64,000 nucleotides of DNA, taken from the NCBI RefSeq assembly GCF_015291625.1, contig NZ_CP030047.1:1550001-1614000 (forward strand). Direction: 5' to 3'. Made by a program: the position numbers and the translations under genes. The DNA is from Bradyrhizobium sp. CCBAU 53421 (GTDB lineage Bacteria; Pseudomonadota; Alphaproteobacteria; Rhizobiales; Xanthobacteraceae). Below are positions 54,173-64,000 of this stretch, piece after piece; within the stretch, counting starts at the first letter, position 1; the number at the start of each line of letters is the position of its first letter. The notes below the pieces were generated by a model, which was not told where the DNA came from, did no database searches, and was given only the letters and a program-made list of their open reading frames with translations.

Positions 54173-54757
54173 ATGACGCCTGACATTGCCAAGTTCGTGT
54201 TTATCATGATGGCGGTCGGTTGGTATCTCATCCGCTACAGGTACGCGCGTCGTGCTCGCCGTGAAAAGGTCTTGCGGAGCGCCCGGGGTGCTCGCGAAAA
54301 CACCCTGCTGCTGATATCGCTCACCGGTCTCGGCATTGTGCCGTTCGTCTACATCGCAACGGCCGCACCTCATTTCGCATCGTACGTCTTCCGGCCGGCT
54401 CAAGCCTGGCTGGGCGTTTTCGTGGCGGTTGCGGCGCTGATCATGTTCCGGCTGACCCATCGAGCTCTTGGTCGGAATTGGTCAATAAGTCTCGACGTGA
54501 GGGAAAATCACCACCTGATCACAGATGGAATCTATCGAAAAATTCGGCACCCCATGTATTCCGCATTCTGGCTTTGGGCTGTCGCCCAGGCATTGCTCTT
54601 GCCGAATTTGGTGGCCGGTTTCGCTGGCCTGATCGGGTTTGGGACGTTGTTTTTCGGCCGGGTTGCCAGAGAAGAACAGATGATGCTGGAAACATTCGGC
54701 GACGAGTATCGCGTGTATATGGCACGGACCGGACGCATTATGCCGAGGCTGTTCTGA
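54173..54757 (+). CDS. Isoprenylcysteine carboxyl methyltransferase-like membrane protein
   Basis: 194 residues with four or five membrane helices. The C-terminal region carries the ICMT/PEMT motif: LVTDGIY-type ITDGIYRKIRHPMYSAF followed by EEQMMLETFGDEYRVYM, including the RHPxY and E...EY elements that bind SAM. Bacteria lack prenylated CaaX proteins, so the real acceptor is unknown (lipid or small thiol possible). It lies about 200 bases after the SGNH hydrolase gene, on the same strand. Confidence 0.82.
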   Translation: MTPDIAKFVFIMMAVGWYLIRYRYARRARREKVLRSARGARENTLLLISLTGLGIVPFVYIATAAPHFASYVFRPAQAWLGVFVAVAALIMFRLTHRALGRNWSISLDVRENHHLITDGIYRKIRHPMYSAFWLWAVAQALLLPNLVAGFAGLIGFGTLFFGRVAREEQMMLETFGDEYRVYMARTGRIMPRLF

Positions 54758-54937
54758 GCCGGCGATACGAGGTCGGTCTCGCCGGCCCCTGCACGCAAAG
54801 CGATCATTCCGTGTCGTTTTTGCCACATCTGGCAAAGAAAGGACCGTCCGAGCGTAAGCTTTGGTACAGCGTTAATTGCGCCGTAGCCGTCAGGCGGTAT
54901 GGTGCTCAGACTCAAGCGGTCCATCTCGGAGATCACG

Positions 54938-55132
54938 ATGTTGAAATTTCTGGTTGCTGGAGTTGCTACATTCGGTTTCATGGCTGTAGCCAGTGCGGCT
55001 GACCTTCCTCGTCCGCAGCCGGTCGCCGAGCAGGCTCCGATTGGCAAGATGCCAATTGGCAAGTATCCGGTTGGCAAATATCCGGTCGGCAAGACCCCGG
55101 TTGGAAAAGCTCCGATCGTAACGAAGGGCTAG
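54938..55132 (+). CDS. Small exported protein with a PIGK/PVGK pentapeptide repeat
   Basis: 64 residues from ATG 54938. Signal peptide MLKFLVAGVATFGFMAVASA, then a short linker and about five tandem copies of P-I/V-G-K-X (PIGKM, PIGKY, PVGKY, PVGKT, PVGKA). The mature protein is only about 44 residues, Lys/Pro-rich and basic. No known domain. The repeats are also visible in the DNA as a roughly 15-base period. Function unknown; an upstream in-frame start would add 13 residues before the signal peptide and is unlikely. Confidence 0.68.
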   Translation: MLKFLVAGVATFGFMAVASAADLPRPQPVAEQAPIGKMPIGKYPVGKYPVGKTPVGKAPIVTKG

Positions 55133-55223
55133 ATCGAGGATCGTCCGGACAAACGCGCTTCTTCAGCCTTTTGATGAAGGCGCTGTTCGGGGGTGAAGTT
55201 TTGCCCTGAGTGAGGGTCTGAAG

Positions 55224-55928
55224 GTGCCGAAATCGAATCGGAAACGGGGCGGCCTTCGGCTGCTTGCCGGAATTGGTATCGTCATGGCTTCCGCGACTTT
55301 GGAAGCCGGCATCAGTCATGCGCAGCAATTGGCTGCCCAGACCGATCAAGCCCCGCTGCAGCAGGATAAGCCGCGTAAGCCGTTGTCAAGGTCCGTCATG
55401 GCAACGGCCGTTGTTGGACCGAGTGCTTCTGTTTCTGGAGCAGACGTCAAGCCGGCGCGAAGGTCTGTAGCCAAAGGGCCGTATTACGTGGACTTTCGTG
55501 CCCGCACGGCAGCTTCTTACGGGCACGCCTTCGTTTGGTACGGCAAGACAAGCGAGAAGATGGTCGACGTTGCGGGGCTGCACCCGGCGGGCGACGTCCT
55601 GCCTTATGTGCTGGGACATCTGACGTGGGTGCCCTCCGAGACGGGAGCAAGCTACGGCGACCTGGACGTACAGTATTTGACGGCCAGCTATCGCGTGTAT
55701 TTGAGCGAGGCCGACGCGAAAAAGGTCTTTGCGTATATCAAGCATCTTCAGGCGACCTCGCCTCTCTGGAACGCCGAAACTACCAATTGCACGGCTTTTA
55801 TTGGTCGCATAGCGAGCTTCATGGGTTTGAAGACCCCATTTCATTTGCAGAAGCCCGAGGATTACGTAAACCAGTTGAGAGACATGAACGGCGGGCGCCA
55901 AACGGTGCAGCTTGTGTCTGATCCTTAG
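55224..55928 (+). CDS. Exported protein with a possible papain-like Cys/His pair, unknown function
   Basis: 234 residues. A signal or N-terminal anchor (about 9-33, LRLLAGIGIVMASATLEAG) is followed by a low-complexity Pro/Ala linker (about 35-85) and a globular part. It contains YGHAFVWYG with His101 and a TTNCTAFIGRIASFMG segment with Cys189; a His before Cys order is as in permuted papain-fold (DUF4105/YiiX-like) proteins. No direct match is known to me. It follows the pentapeptide-repeat gene by about 90 bases on the same strand. Confidence 0.65.
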   Translation: MPKSNRKRGGLRLLAGIGIVMASATLEAGISHAQQLAAQTDQAPLQQDKPRKPLSRSVMATAVVGPSASVSGADVKPARRSVAKGPYYVDFRARTAASYGHAFVWYGKTSEKMVDVAGLHPAGDVLPYVLGHLTWVPSETGASYGDLDVQYLTASYRVYLSEADAKKVFAYIKHLQATSPLWNAETTNCTAFIGRIASFMGLKTPFHLQKPEDYVNQLRDMNGGRQTVQLVSDP

Positions 55929-56148
55929 TTCTCCCGCAACTGGGCAAGGCCGTTATCGCGTACAGGCTGGTCGCATTGGAGCAGGCATCCCGTGCGAACG
56001 TGTAAGCTTTTTCGTGTTGGTTCCATCACGCACAGTGTCCTCAGGCTCTCCTGACTACTTTCGCACTGTTCGACAGATTGCCGCTGTAGTTGCGGCGTAG
56101 CCGCGAAGAACCCGTCCCAACCGAGCGGGACGGGTCCCAGCGATGTTG

Positions 56149-56550
56149 TTACCTCTTCCCCATTGCAGCATCGACGCTGATCGGGCCTGGGCCCGAGGTC
56201 GCGAGATACAGGCAGGCAAAGCAGAACGCGATCGCCAGACTGCCGTTGTTGAGCAGCGGATAGAAGCCTTTTGGGAAGTGGCCGATGAAGTAGGCGAAAG
56301 CCATTTCACCCGCCAGGATGAAGGCCACGATCCGTGAAAACAGGCCGATCATCAGCAGTCCGCCCAAAATCAGCTCGAGCGTGCCGGCAGCTCCGATCAA
56401 CGAAAACAGTTCGACCTTCTCGAACATTGTCCCGGGCGGGAATTTGAGAAGCTTGGCGACGCCGAACTGAAACAGCAGCAGTCCGGTGATGAACCGGAAC
56501 AGGCTGAGCGCCACCGGCTGAAACTTGGATAACATCTGGTCCATTGTCAT
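56149..56550 (-). CDS. DoxX-family membrane protein
   Basis: 133 residues with four membrane helices (FITGLLLFQFGVAKLLKFP, LIGAAGTLELILGGLLMIGLF, AFILAGEMAFAYFIGHFPKG and a last one near 110-125). Family blocks LLFQFGVAKLL and GEMAFAYFIGHFPKGFYPLLNNG are characteristic. DoxX-like proteins are associated with quinol or thiol redox in other organisms, but the role of these short forms is unclear. It is transcribed convergently with the accessory genes upstream. Confidence 0.88.
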   Translation of the reverse strand: MTMDQMLSKFQPVALSLFRFITGLLLFQFGVAKLLKFPPGTMFEKVELFSLIGAAGTLELILGGLLMIGLFSRIVAFILAGEMAFAYFIGHFPKGFYPLLNNGSLAIAFCFACLYLATSGPGPISVDAAMGKR

Positions 56551-56833
56551 TTACCCCCTGTTTGACACACTGGAACGTTGCACGAAGCAGAAGCACACGG
56601 TGTCCGCCACCGGAGCGTGATGTCAACACCTCGCGCCTGGAATCATTCCTCGCGCGATGGCAGGTGAGAGACAACGCGGCGGTGACACGGTGACGCGCAG
56701 TGATGCGTGTTGCGACGCAATCGTCAGCCCGAACTCCGTCCCCCGACATGATTATACTGCATAAGCATGTCACGGCCTGCCTAGTCTGGACCGCGGCGCC
56801 TCTCCACTCACATTGCCGTCAGAGTGCGGGCAT
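56551..56833. other. Intergenic region upstream of doxX, no gene seen
   Basis: About 280 bases from the doxX start to the terminator that follows greA. It should hold the doxX promoter. No coding region, repeat or RNA gene was recognised. Confidence 0.5.
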
Positions 56834-56864
56834 AAAAAAAGCCGCGTGCAACACGCGGCTTTTC
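56834..56864 (-). terminator. Intrinsic terminator of greA
   Basis: AGCCGCGTG (56840-56848) pairs with CACGCGGCT (56852-56860) around CAA. On the minus strand seven T residues follow. It lies 23 bases past the greA stop; a shorter T run on the plus side (TTTCT) could give weak activity in the other direction. Confidence 0.88.
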
Positions 56865-56886
56865 TGCACCAGTCACGTCAAGGTAA

Positions 56887-57363
56887 CTACCGCCACTCGA
56901 CCTTGGTGATCTCGTAGGCCTTGGCGCCGCCCGGCGCCATCACTTCAACGGTGGTGCCCTTCTTCTTGCCGATCAGCGCGCGCGCGAGCGGCGAGGTGAT
57001 GGAGATGCGGCCCTTCTTGGCGTCGGCCTCGACCTCGCCGACGATCTGCCACACCGCCTTCTTCTCGGTGTCCTCATCGATCAGCGTCACGGTCGCGCCG
57101 AACTTGATGGTGTCGCCGGACAGTTTCGAAATGTCGATGATGTCGGCGCGCGCGAGCTTGTCCTCGAGCTCCGCGATGCGGCCCTCGTTGTGCGACTGCT
57201 CTTCCTTGGCAGCGTGATACTCGGCGTTCTCCGAGAGATCGCCGTGCGAGCGCGCTTCCGCAATGTGTTCGATGATGCGCGGACGATCCTCCGACTGGCG
57301 TCGCTTCAACTCGTCCGTCAGCGCGGCGTATCCGCCCGCGGTCATCGGAACCTTATCCATCAT
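56887..57363 (-). CDS. greA: Transcription elongation factor GreA
   Basis: 158 residues. Rescues backtracked RNA polymerase by stimulating transcript cleavage through its secondary channel. N-terminal coiled coil (about 10-75) carries the acidic tip ([21 protein letters not shown]); the C-terminal FKBP-like domain follows ([30 protein letters not shown]). The start has GAAGGA upstream. It is located about 195 bases downstream of carB on the same strand. Confidence 0.97.
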   Translation of the reverse strand: MMDKVPMTAGGYAALTDELKRRQSEDRPRIIEHIAEARSHGDLSENAEYHAAKEEQSHNEGRIAELEDKLARADIIDISKLSGDTIKFGATVTLIDEDTEKKAVWQIVGEVEADAKKGRISITSPLARALIGKKKGTTVEVMAPGGAKAYEITKVEWR

Positions 57364-57558
57364 CTTCGTCCTTCATCGTGCGCGCCCGGCGGCCGTGCAC
57401 GAAATATCCAGTTCAGCTAACGCAGGAATCAGGGCGCCAACGCGCCCGGAAGCCCAGTGATATTCGGCCCCGCTAAGGGCCGTGACAACATCCAATCGCG
57501 CGGTGAGTTCCAGCCATTCGGCTAATTGACCGCTTCGGGCCTTCAACCCGGGCAGCGA

Positions 57559-61023
<3,465 letters not shown>

Positions 61024-61346
61024 CAGCTCTCGCGGACTGGAATTTGGGCACAAAAAAAGGGCGCGCTTCCCGCGCGTCCCTCGAGCCATGCGCTACATTT
61101 TGTAGCGCCGGAAGCGCGATCCCTCGCGCGCGGGTGGTCTTTAGACCAGTTTCCGCACCCGCGAAACCCCCAAAAGCGCCCAATCAAGCGCGATTCTGGG
61201 GGAAATTCCTCATTCGACGTATGCTCGGTTGGGGGTGCTCGTGTGGGGGAGGGATCTACCGGCCCGGCTTCGCCCTGCGGGCTACGCCGCGGCAGCCTTC
61301 GCCACGAGACGGCTTGCCGAGCCGAAGCTGCGTGAGCAGCGAAGGC
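61024..61346. other. carB leader with a palindromic repeat
   Basis: About 320 bases upstream of carB. An inverted repeat lies at 61294-61347 (AGCCTTCGC... GCGAAGGCT); the rest shows no gene. Longer frames on either strand cross the tRNA-like gene and are not supported. Confidence 0.5.
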
Positions 61347-61347
61347 T
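61294..61347. repeat. Inverted repeat between the tRNA-like gene and carB
   Basis: AGCCTTCGC (61294-61302) is the inverted complement of GCGAAGGCT (61339-61347), with an internal CGGCTTGCCGAGCCG hairpin. It resembles the fixed core of an intergenic repeat. Its right arm runs into the CCA end of the tRNA-like gene. Confidence 0.75.
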
Positions 61348-61422
61348 GGAGGCCCGGCCTGGATTTGAACCAGGATAAACAGTGTTGCACCACTGCCGCG
61401 TCGACGCTTCCGCCACCGGGCC
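61347..61422 (-). tRNA. tRNA-like gene, 76 nt, possible tRNA-Cys(GCA) with enlarged anticodon loop
   Basis: Minus strand. Acceptor stem GGCCCGG/CCGGGCC is perfect, discriminator is T and CCA is encoded. The T arm is CCTGG, TTCAAAT, CCAGG. D stem GCG/CGC. The anticodon stem GCAGT/ACTGT (one G-T pair) leaves an eight-base loop GGTGCAAC, or six bases with one more pair; it contains T-GCA-A, the Cys anticodon context, and T73 is a Cys identity base. The D loop has G-T where G18-G19 is expected. It lies about 320 bases upstream of carB. It may be a functional oddity or a decaying tRNA; amino-acid identity is uncertain. Confidence 0.55.
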
Positions 61423-61499
61423 GAGCGGATCATTGCTGATTATTTCAGCCGCCGCTACGTTTACTTTTGGTTAACCCTAATATCTTGCACAACCTTCGG

Positions 61500-62189
61500 T
61501 CAGTGGTGCGCCACGAATGTCATCCGCCACGGATTGTGCCCGATGTTGCGCGGCGCGCGCGTGGCGTCAAAGCCGGCGGCGGCGAGCTTCGCGATCATCT
61601 CGTCCTCGCGATAGCGCTGCAGCCCGATCCTGGTGCGCAACTGCCGGTAATCGGACAATGCGGTCGAGGCGAGCCCGATCAACGCATCGCGCAGGAAGCC
61701 ATGGGTCGCCGCAAAGCGCAGCAGCGCGATGACGTCCCTCGCCATGCCGATTTCGGGCCGCAGGATATCGCCGAGCACGAAGCGGCCCGACGGCTTCAGC
61801 AGGCGGTGGATCACGTCGAATGCGGCGTCGAGCTCCTGCGGCGTCATGTATTGCGCAACCGAGTTCATCACCACGAGGTCGATCGAATCAGCCGCCATGT
61901 TCTTCAGCTCATCGAGCGAGCGGACGCGGATCCTGGTGTCGGACGCAAAGCGCGCGACCAGGCGGCCGCGCACGCCGGGCGCCGGCTCCGCCAGATAGAG
62001 CTGGGCGCAGGCATTGGCGACCTTCGCCGCCGACAGCGCCTCACCGCAGGCATAATCCAGCACCACGGCGTCGGGCGAGGGGATGTAGCCGATGATGTCG
62101 TTTGCGATGACCTGGAAATGCAGGTCGCGGTGCAGTCGGCTCGCATAGATCGTATGCGTGGAATCGTAATAGTCGATCCATTCATCCAT
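61500..62189 (-). CDS. Class I SAM-dependent methyltransferase
   Basis: 229 residues from ATG 62189 (MDEWIDYYDSTHTIYASRLHRDL). The SAM motif I region is VVLDYACGEALSAAKVA; further motifs LYLAEPAPGVRGRL and LVVMNSVAQYMTPQELDAAF follow. This resembles small-molecule or polyketide/lipid methyltransferases. A TTG 87 bases earlier would extend the protein by 29 residues. Divergent from dps. Substrate unknown. Confidence 0.82.
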   Translation of the reverse strand: MDEWIDYYDSTHTIYASRLHRDLHFQVIANDIIGYIPSPDAVVLDYACGEALSAAKVANACAQLYLAEPAPGVRGRLVARFASDTRIRVRSLDELKNMAADSIDLVVMNSVAQYMTPQELDAAFDVIHRLLKPSGRFVLGDILRPEIGMARDVIALLRFAATHGFLRDALIGLASTALSDYRQLRTRIGLQRYREDEMIAKLAAAGFDATRAPRNIGHNPWRMTFVAHH

Positions 62190-62315
62190 CGCGTTTCGTA
62201 TCCGGCAGAACGGGTCCCTGACTTCCAGGAACAGGTGGGCTGATGATGCGTTAGCGGTCCGGCGGCCAATGTTCAATGCGCCGAAATACGGGGGTTCCTA
62301 ACAGGAAGGTCCAAC

Positions 62316-62855
62316 GTGAGCAAAGCCAACAGTAACACCAAGACCGACAAGATATCGCCCGATCTCGGCACGCCGAGTGATCTGCCGCAATCGGCGGTGG
62401 ATTCGATCTCGGCCTCGCTCAACACGCTTCTGGCCGACGCCTTCGCGCTTTACCTGAAGACCAAGAATTTTCACTGGCACGTCAGCGGCCGGCATTTCCA
62501 TGATTACCATTTGTTGCTGGACGAGCAGTCGGACGCGATCTTCGCGACGACCGACCAGCTCGCCGAGCGGGTGCGCAAGCTCGGCGGCGCGACGCTGCGG
62601 TCGATCGGCGACATCGCCAGGCACCAGACCATCAAGGACAATGACGAGGCTTATGTCCCGCCGCGCGAAATGCTGCGCGAGCTGATGGAAGACAACAAGC
62701 ACATCGCGGCGGCGATGCGCAAGGCGCACAAGCTCGCCGACGACCACGAGGATTCCGGCACCGCCGGCCTGCTCGAAACCTTCATCGACGAAACCGAGCG
62801 CCGCACCTGGTTCCTGTTCGAGGCAAGCCGCCAGGAAGGCAGCAACGCGGCTTGA
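62316..62855 (+). CDS. dps: Dps-type DNA-protection ferritin
   Basis: 179 residues from GTG 62316, with AGGAAGG upstream. Dodecameric miniferritin that binds DNA and oxidises Fe(II) with peroxide during stress. Ferroxidase ligands are in KNFHWHVSGRHFHDYHLLLDEQ and DQLAERVRKLGG. The N-terminal 35 residues are a Ser/Lys-rich tail of the type used for DNA contact. About 125 bases separate its start from the divergent methyltransferase start. Confidence 0.93.
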   Translation: MSKANSNTKTDKISPDLGTPSDLPQSAVDSISASLNTLLADAFALYLKTKNFHWHVSGRHFHDYHLLLDEQSDAIFATTDQLAERVRKLGGATLRSIGDIARHQTIKDNDEAYVPPREMLRELMEDNKHIAAAMRKAHKLADDHEDSGTAGLLETFIDETERRTWFLFEASRQEGSNAA

Positions 62856-62859
62856 CTTT

Positions 62860-63000
62860 CACCCTCTCCCCTTGTGGGAGAGGGTGGCTTCGGTGCGGTT
62901 AGCATCGAAGCCGGGTGAGGGGTCTCTATCCGCGGATGCAGACCCCTCATCCGGCTCGCATCTGCCGATGCGCGCCACCTTCTCCCACAAGGGGAGAAGG
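62860..63000. repeat. Palindromic intergenic repeat, family C, copy 3
   Basis: About 140 bases. Outer arms CACCCTCTCCCCTTGTGGG and CCCACAAGGGGAGAAGG. Inside are GGGTGAGGGGTCT, and AGACCCCTCATCCGGCTCGC with a GATGCGCG module. It lies directly after dps, ahead of the convergent cupin gene. Confidence 0.85.
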
Positions 63001-63025
63001 GAAGCAGGCAGCATCGCCTGAACCA

Positions 63026-63547
63026 CTATCGCTTCCAAAGCCGCACCAGCGGCCCATCCTTGCCCATCACCGGATCGGTCGTGGGAATCGCAACCAGCGG
63101 GATCGTCTTCAACGCCTTGACGTGGTTCTCCGGCGTCGGCCGTTGCAGGTCCATCGGCGGGCCCGGCGGATAGGCGCCGACCACGCTGAAGTCGCCGCTC
63201 GCCGACAGGCATTGATGCCCGGTGCCGGCCGGCAGGATCGCGACGTCGCCGGCGGCGATCTCGAGCGCACGCCCGCGCGCGCCGCCGAACTGCACGCGCG
63301 CGCTGCCGCGGGCGACGCCCAGCACCTCGTGCACGGTGGCGTGGTAATGCGCGAAGTCGTAGACGCCGTTGCGCCACATCGCGCCCCAGCCGTTGTCGCC
63401 GAACAGTCGTTCGATCGTGGCCTCGGGATTTTTGCCGACGTCGACCGTGCCCTTGTAGACCAGGAACGGCATCGGATTGTTCGGCACCAGGCCGTCGTCC
63501 TGAAAGACGAAGGTCAGCGGTTCGGCATCGGGATTCACGACCGGCAT
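63026..63547 (-). CDS. Cupin-domain protein
   Basis: 173 residues. A single beta-barrel cupin: HYHATVHEVLGVARGSARVQFG (first motif, His and Glu) and DVAILPAGTGHQCLSAS (second motif, His). The N-terminal part (FVFQDDGLVPNNPMPFLVYKG) is typical of a family often called cupin-domain 'uncharacterised'. Metal-binding enzyme or sugar-binding role possible. It lies 70 bases downstream of the enolase-superfamily gene on the same strand, so both may be one sugar-acid unit. Confidence 0.8.
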   Translation of the reverse strand: MPVVNPDAEPLTFVFQDDGLVPNNPMPFLVYKGTVDVGKNPEATIERLFGDNGWGAMWRNGVYDFAHYHATVHEVLGVARGSARVQFGGARGRALEIAAGDVAILPAGTGHQCLSASGDFSVVGAYPPGPPMDLQRPTPENHVKALKTIPLVAIPTTDPVMGKDGPLVRLWKR

Positions 63548-63619
63548 GGCGGCTCTCCAGCGTTGCGAGCAGCGATGATATCAGGACAGACCAAGCCGTC
63601 GGTCCGGTAACCGTTCCCG

Positions 63620-64000
63620 CTAGATCCTGAACTTCAGCACCTCGTCCTTGAATCTGAGCCCGTGCCCCGGCCGCTCCGGCGCGGTGATCATGCCGTTGGC
63701 GATCTCCGGCGGGTCGACCCAGAGGTCGTCGATCAGAGCCATGTTCTCGCACCAGATGCCGTTCGGGATCGAGGCCAGCAGATGCACATTGAGTTCGGGG
63801 AACAGATGCGGCGCGATGGTGATGCCGAACGTGTCCGCGAGCGCCGCGATCTTGCGCAGGTCGGTCATGCCGCCGCGCATCGGGTCGGGTTGCAGGATCG
63901 GCAGGCAGGGGTTGAGGAAGAACGGCCGCAGATCGTAGCGCGTGAAATGGGTCTCGCCGCCGACGACGCGCATGTCGAGCGCCGCCGCGATGCGCTGGTA
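63620..64000 (-). CDS. Mandelate racemase/muconate lactonising-family enzyme, C-terminal part (runs off the window)
   Basis: The last 126 or so residues of an enolase-superfamily enzyme; the N-terminus lies beyond base 64000. The barrel segment YQRIAAALDMRVVGGE, the acidic metal-ligand region LQPDPMRGGMTDLRKIAALA, and APHLFPELNVHLLASIPNG with the catalytic His-Pro region are visible. Such enzymes dehydrate or racemise sugar acids. Sub-class is not decidable from this part. The cupin gene follows on the same strand. Confidence 0.85.
   Translation of the reverse strand, partial: YQRIAAALDMRVVGGETHFTRYDLRPFFLNPCLPILQPDPMRGGMTDLRKIAALADTFGITIAPHLFPELNVHLLASIPNGIWCENMALIDDLWVDPPEIANGMITAPERPGHGLRFKDEVLKFRI

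Noticed and set aside
51703..56148. Prophage or integrative element
   Set aside because: No integrase, transposase, capsid or conjugation gene, and no att-like duplication at the borders; only composition and gene content hint at transfer.

Overview
The window reads as a chromosomal segment of an alphaproteobacterium of the Bradyrhizobium / Nitrobacteraceae group. This rests on the uniformly high GC, the protein sequences (an alpha-type histidyl-tRNA synthetase, RibH2-type lumazine synthase, MHYT-LytTR CoxC protein, carbon-monoxide dehydrogenase close to the Oligotropha enzyme in residue numbering), and several families of intergenic palindromic repeats with the look of rhizobial repeat elements. 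Genus-level placement is inference; no rRNA is present.

Layout. 1-3054 (minus): partial ileS, a maltose/sugar O-acetyltransferase and ribF. 3269-6293: a CheY-type receiver, a HAD phosphatase and a TipF-like membrane protein with a degenerate EAL domain. 6469-11091 (minus): uvrC, pgsA, moaD, moaE, prmB. 11359-16367: outer-membrane beta-barrel, cold-shock protein, rlmJ, RNase T2, three small exported proteins and a broken TonB-receptor tail. 16368-19035 (minus): MarR regulator, OmpR-type regulator and EnvZ-type kinase, overlapping and divergent from ilvE. 20717-24803: hisS, a tautomerase, a thioesterase, proC and a YbjN protein. 25252-26062: an FMN riboswitch followed by ribH2.

26164-34712 is a compact coxC-M-S-L-D-E-F-G cluster for aerobic CO oxidation. 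It holds the three structural subunits (FAD, 2x[2Fe-2S], Mo-Cu), the maturation factors CoxD/E/F, the CoxG partner and a membrane regulator. CoxL carries the AYRCSFR active-site loop that marks true form-I CO dehydrogenase, so CO as an energy source is a well supported prediction. moaD/moaE and the riboflavin genes elsewhere in the window supply steps of the Mo cofactor and flavin pathways the enzyme needs.

34789-47389: an SDR, prs, a lipoprotein, pgeF, a MidA-type methyltransferase, lgt, a dienelactone hydrolase, ubiK, rplY-pth-ychF, and a divergent csoR / copper P-type ATPase pair sharing one operator. The ATPase gene contains an in-frame palindromic repeat. 47565-51702: a DHDPS-family enzyme behind two strong terminators, LysR, trxB and an Lrp regulator. 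51703-56148 looks like an accessory, less GC-rich patch with a membrane lipase-like protein, an SGNH hydrolase, an isoprenylcysteine-methyltransferase-like protein and two exported proteins of unknown function. 56149-64000: DoxX, greA, carB, an odd tRNA-like gene, a methyltransferase, dps, a cupin and a partial enolase-superfamily enzyme.

No rRNA, CRISPR array, prophage, transposase or integrase was seen. The most unusual items are the 76-nt tRNA-like gene with an enlarged anticodon loop (61347-61422), the repeat-derived peptide inside the copper ATPase, and the modular palindromic repeats.
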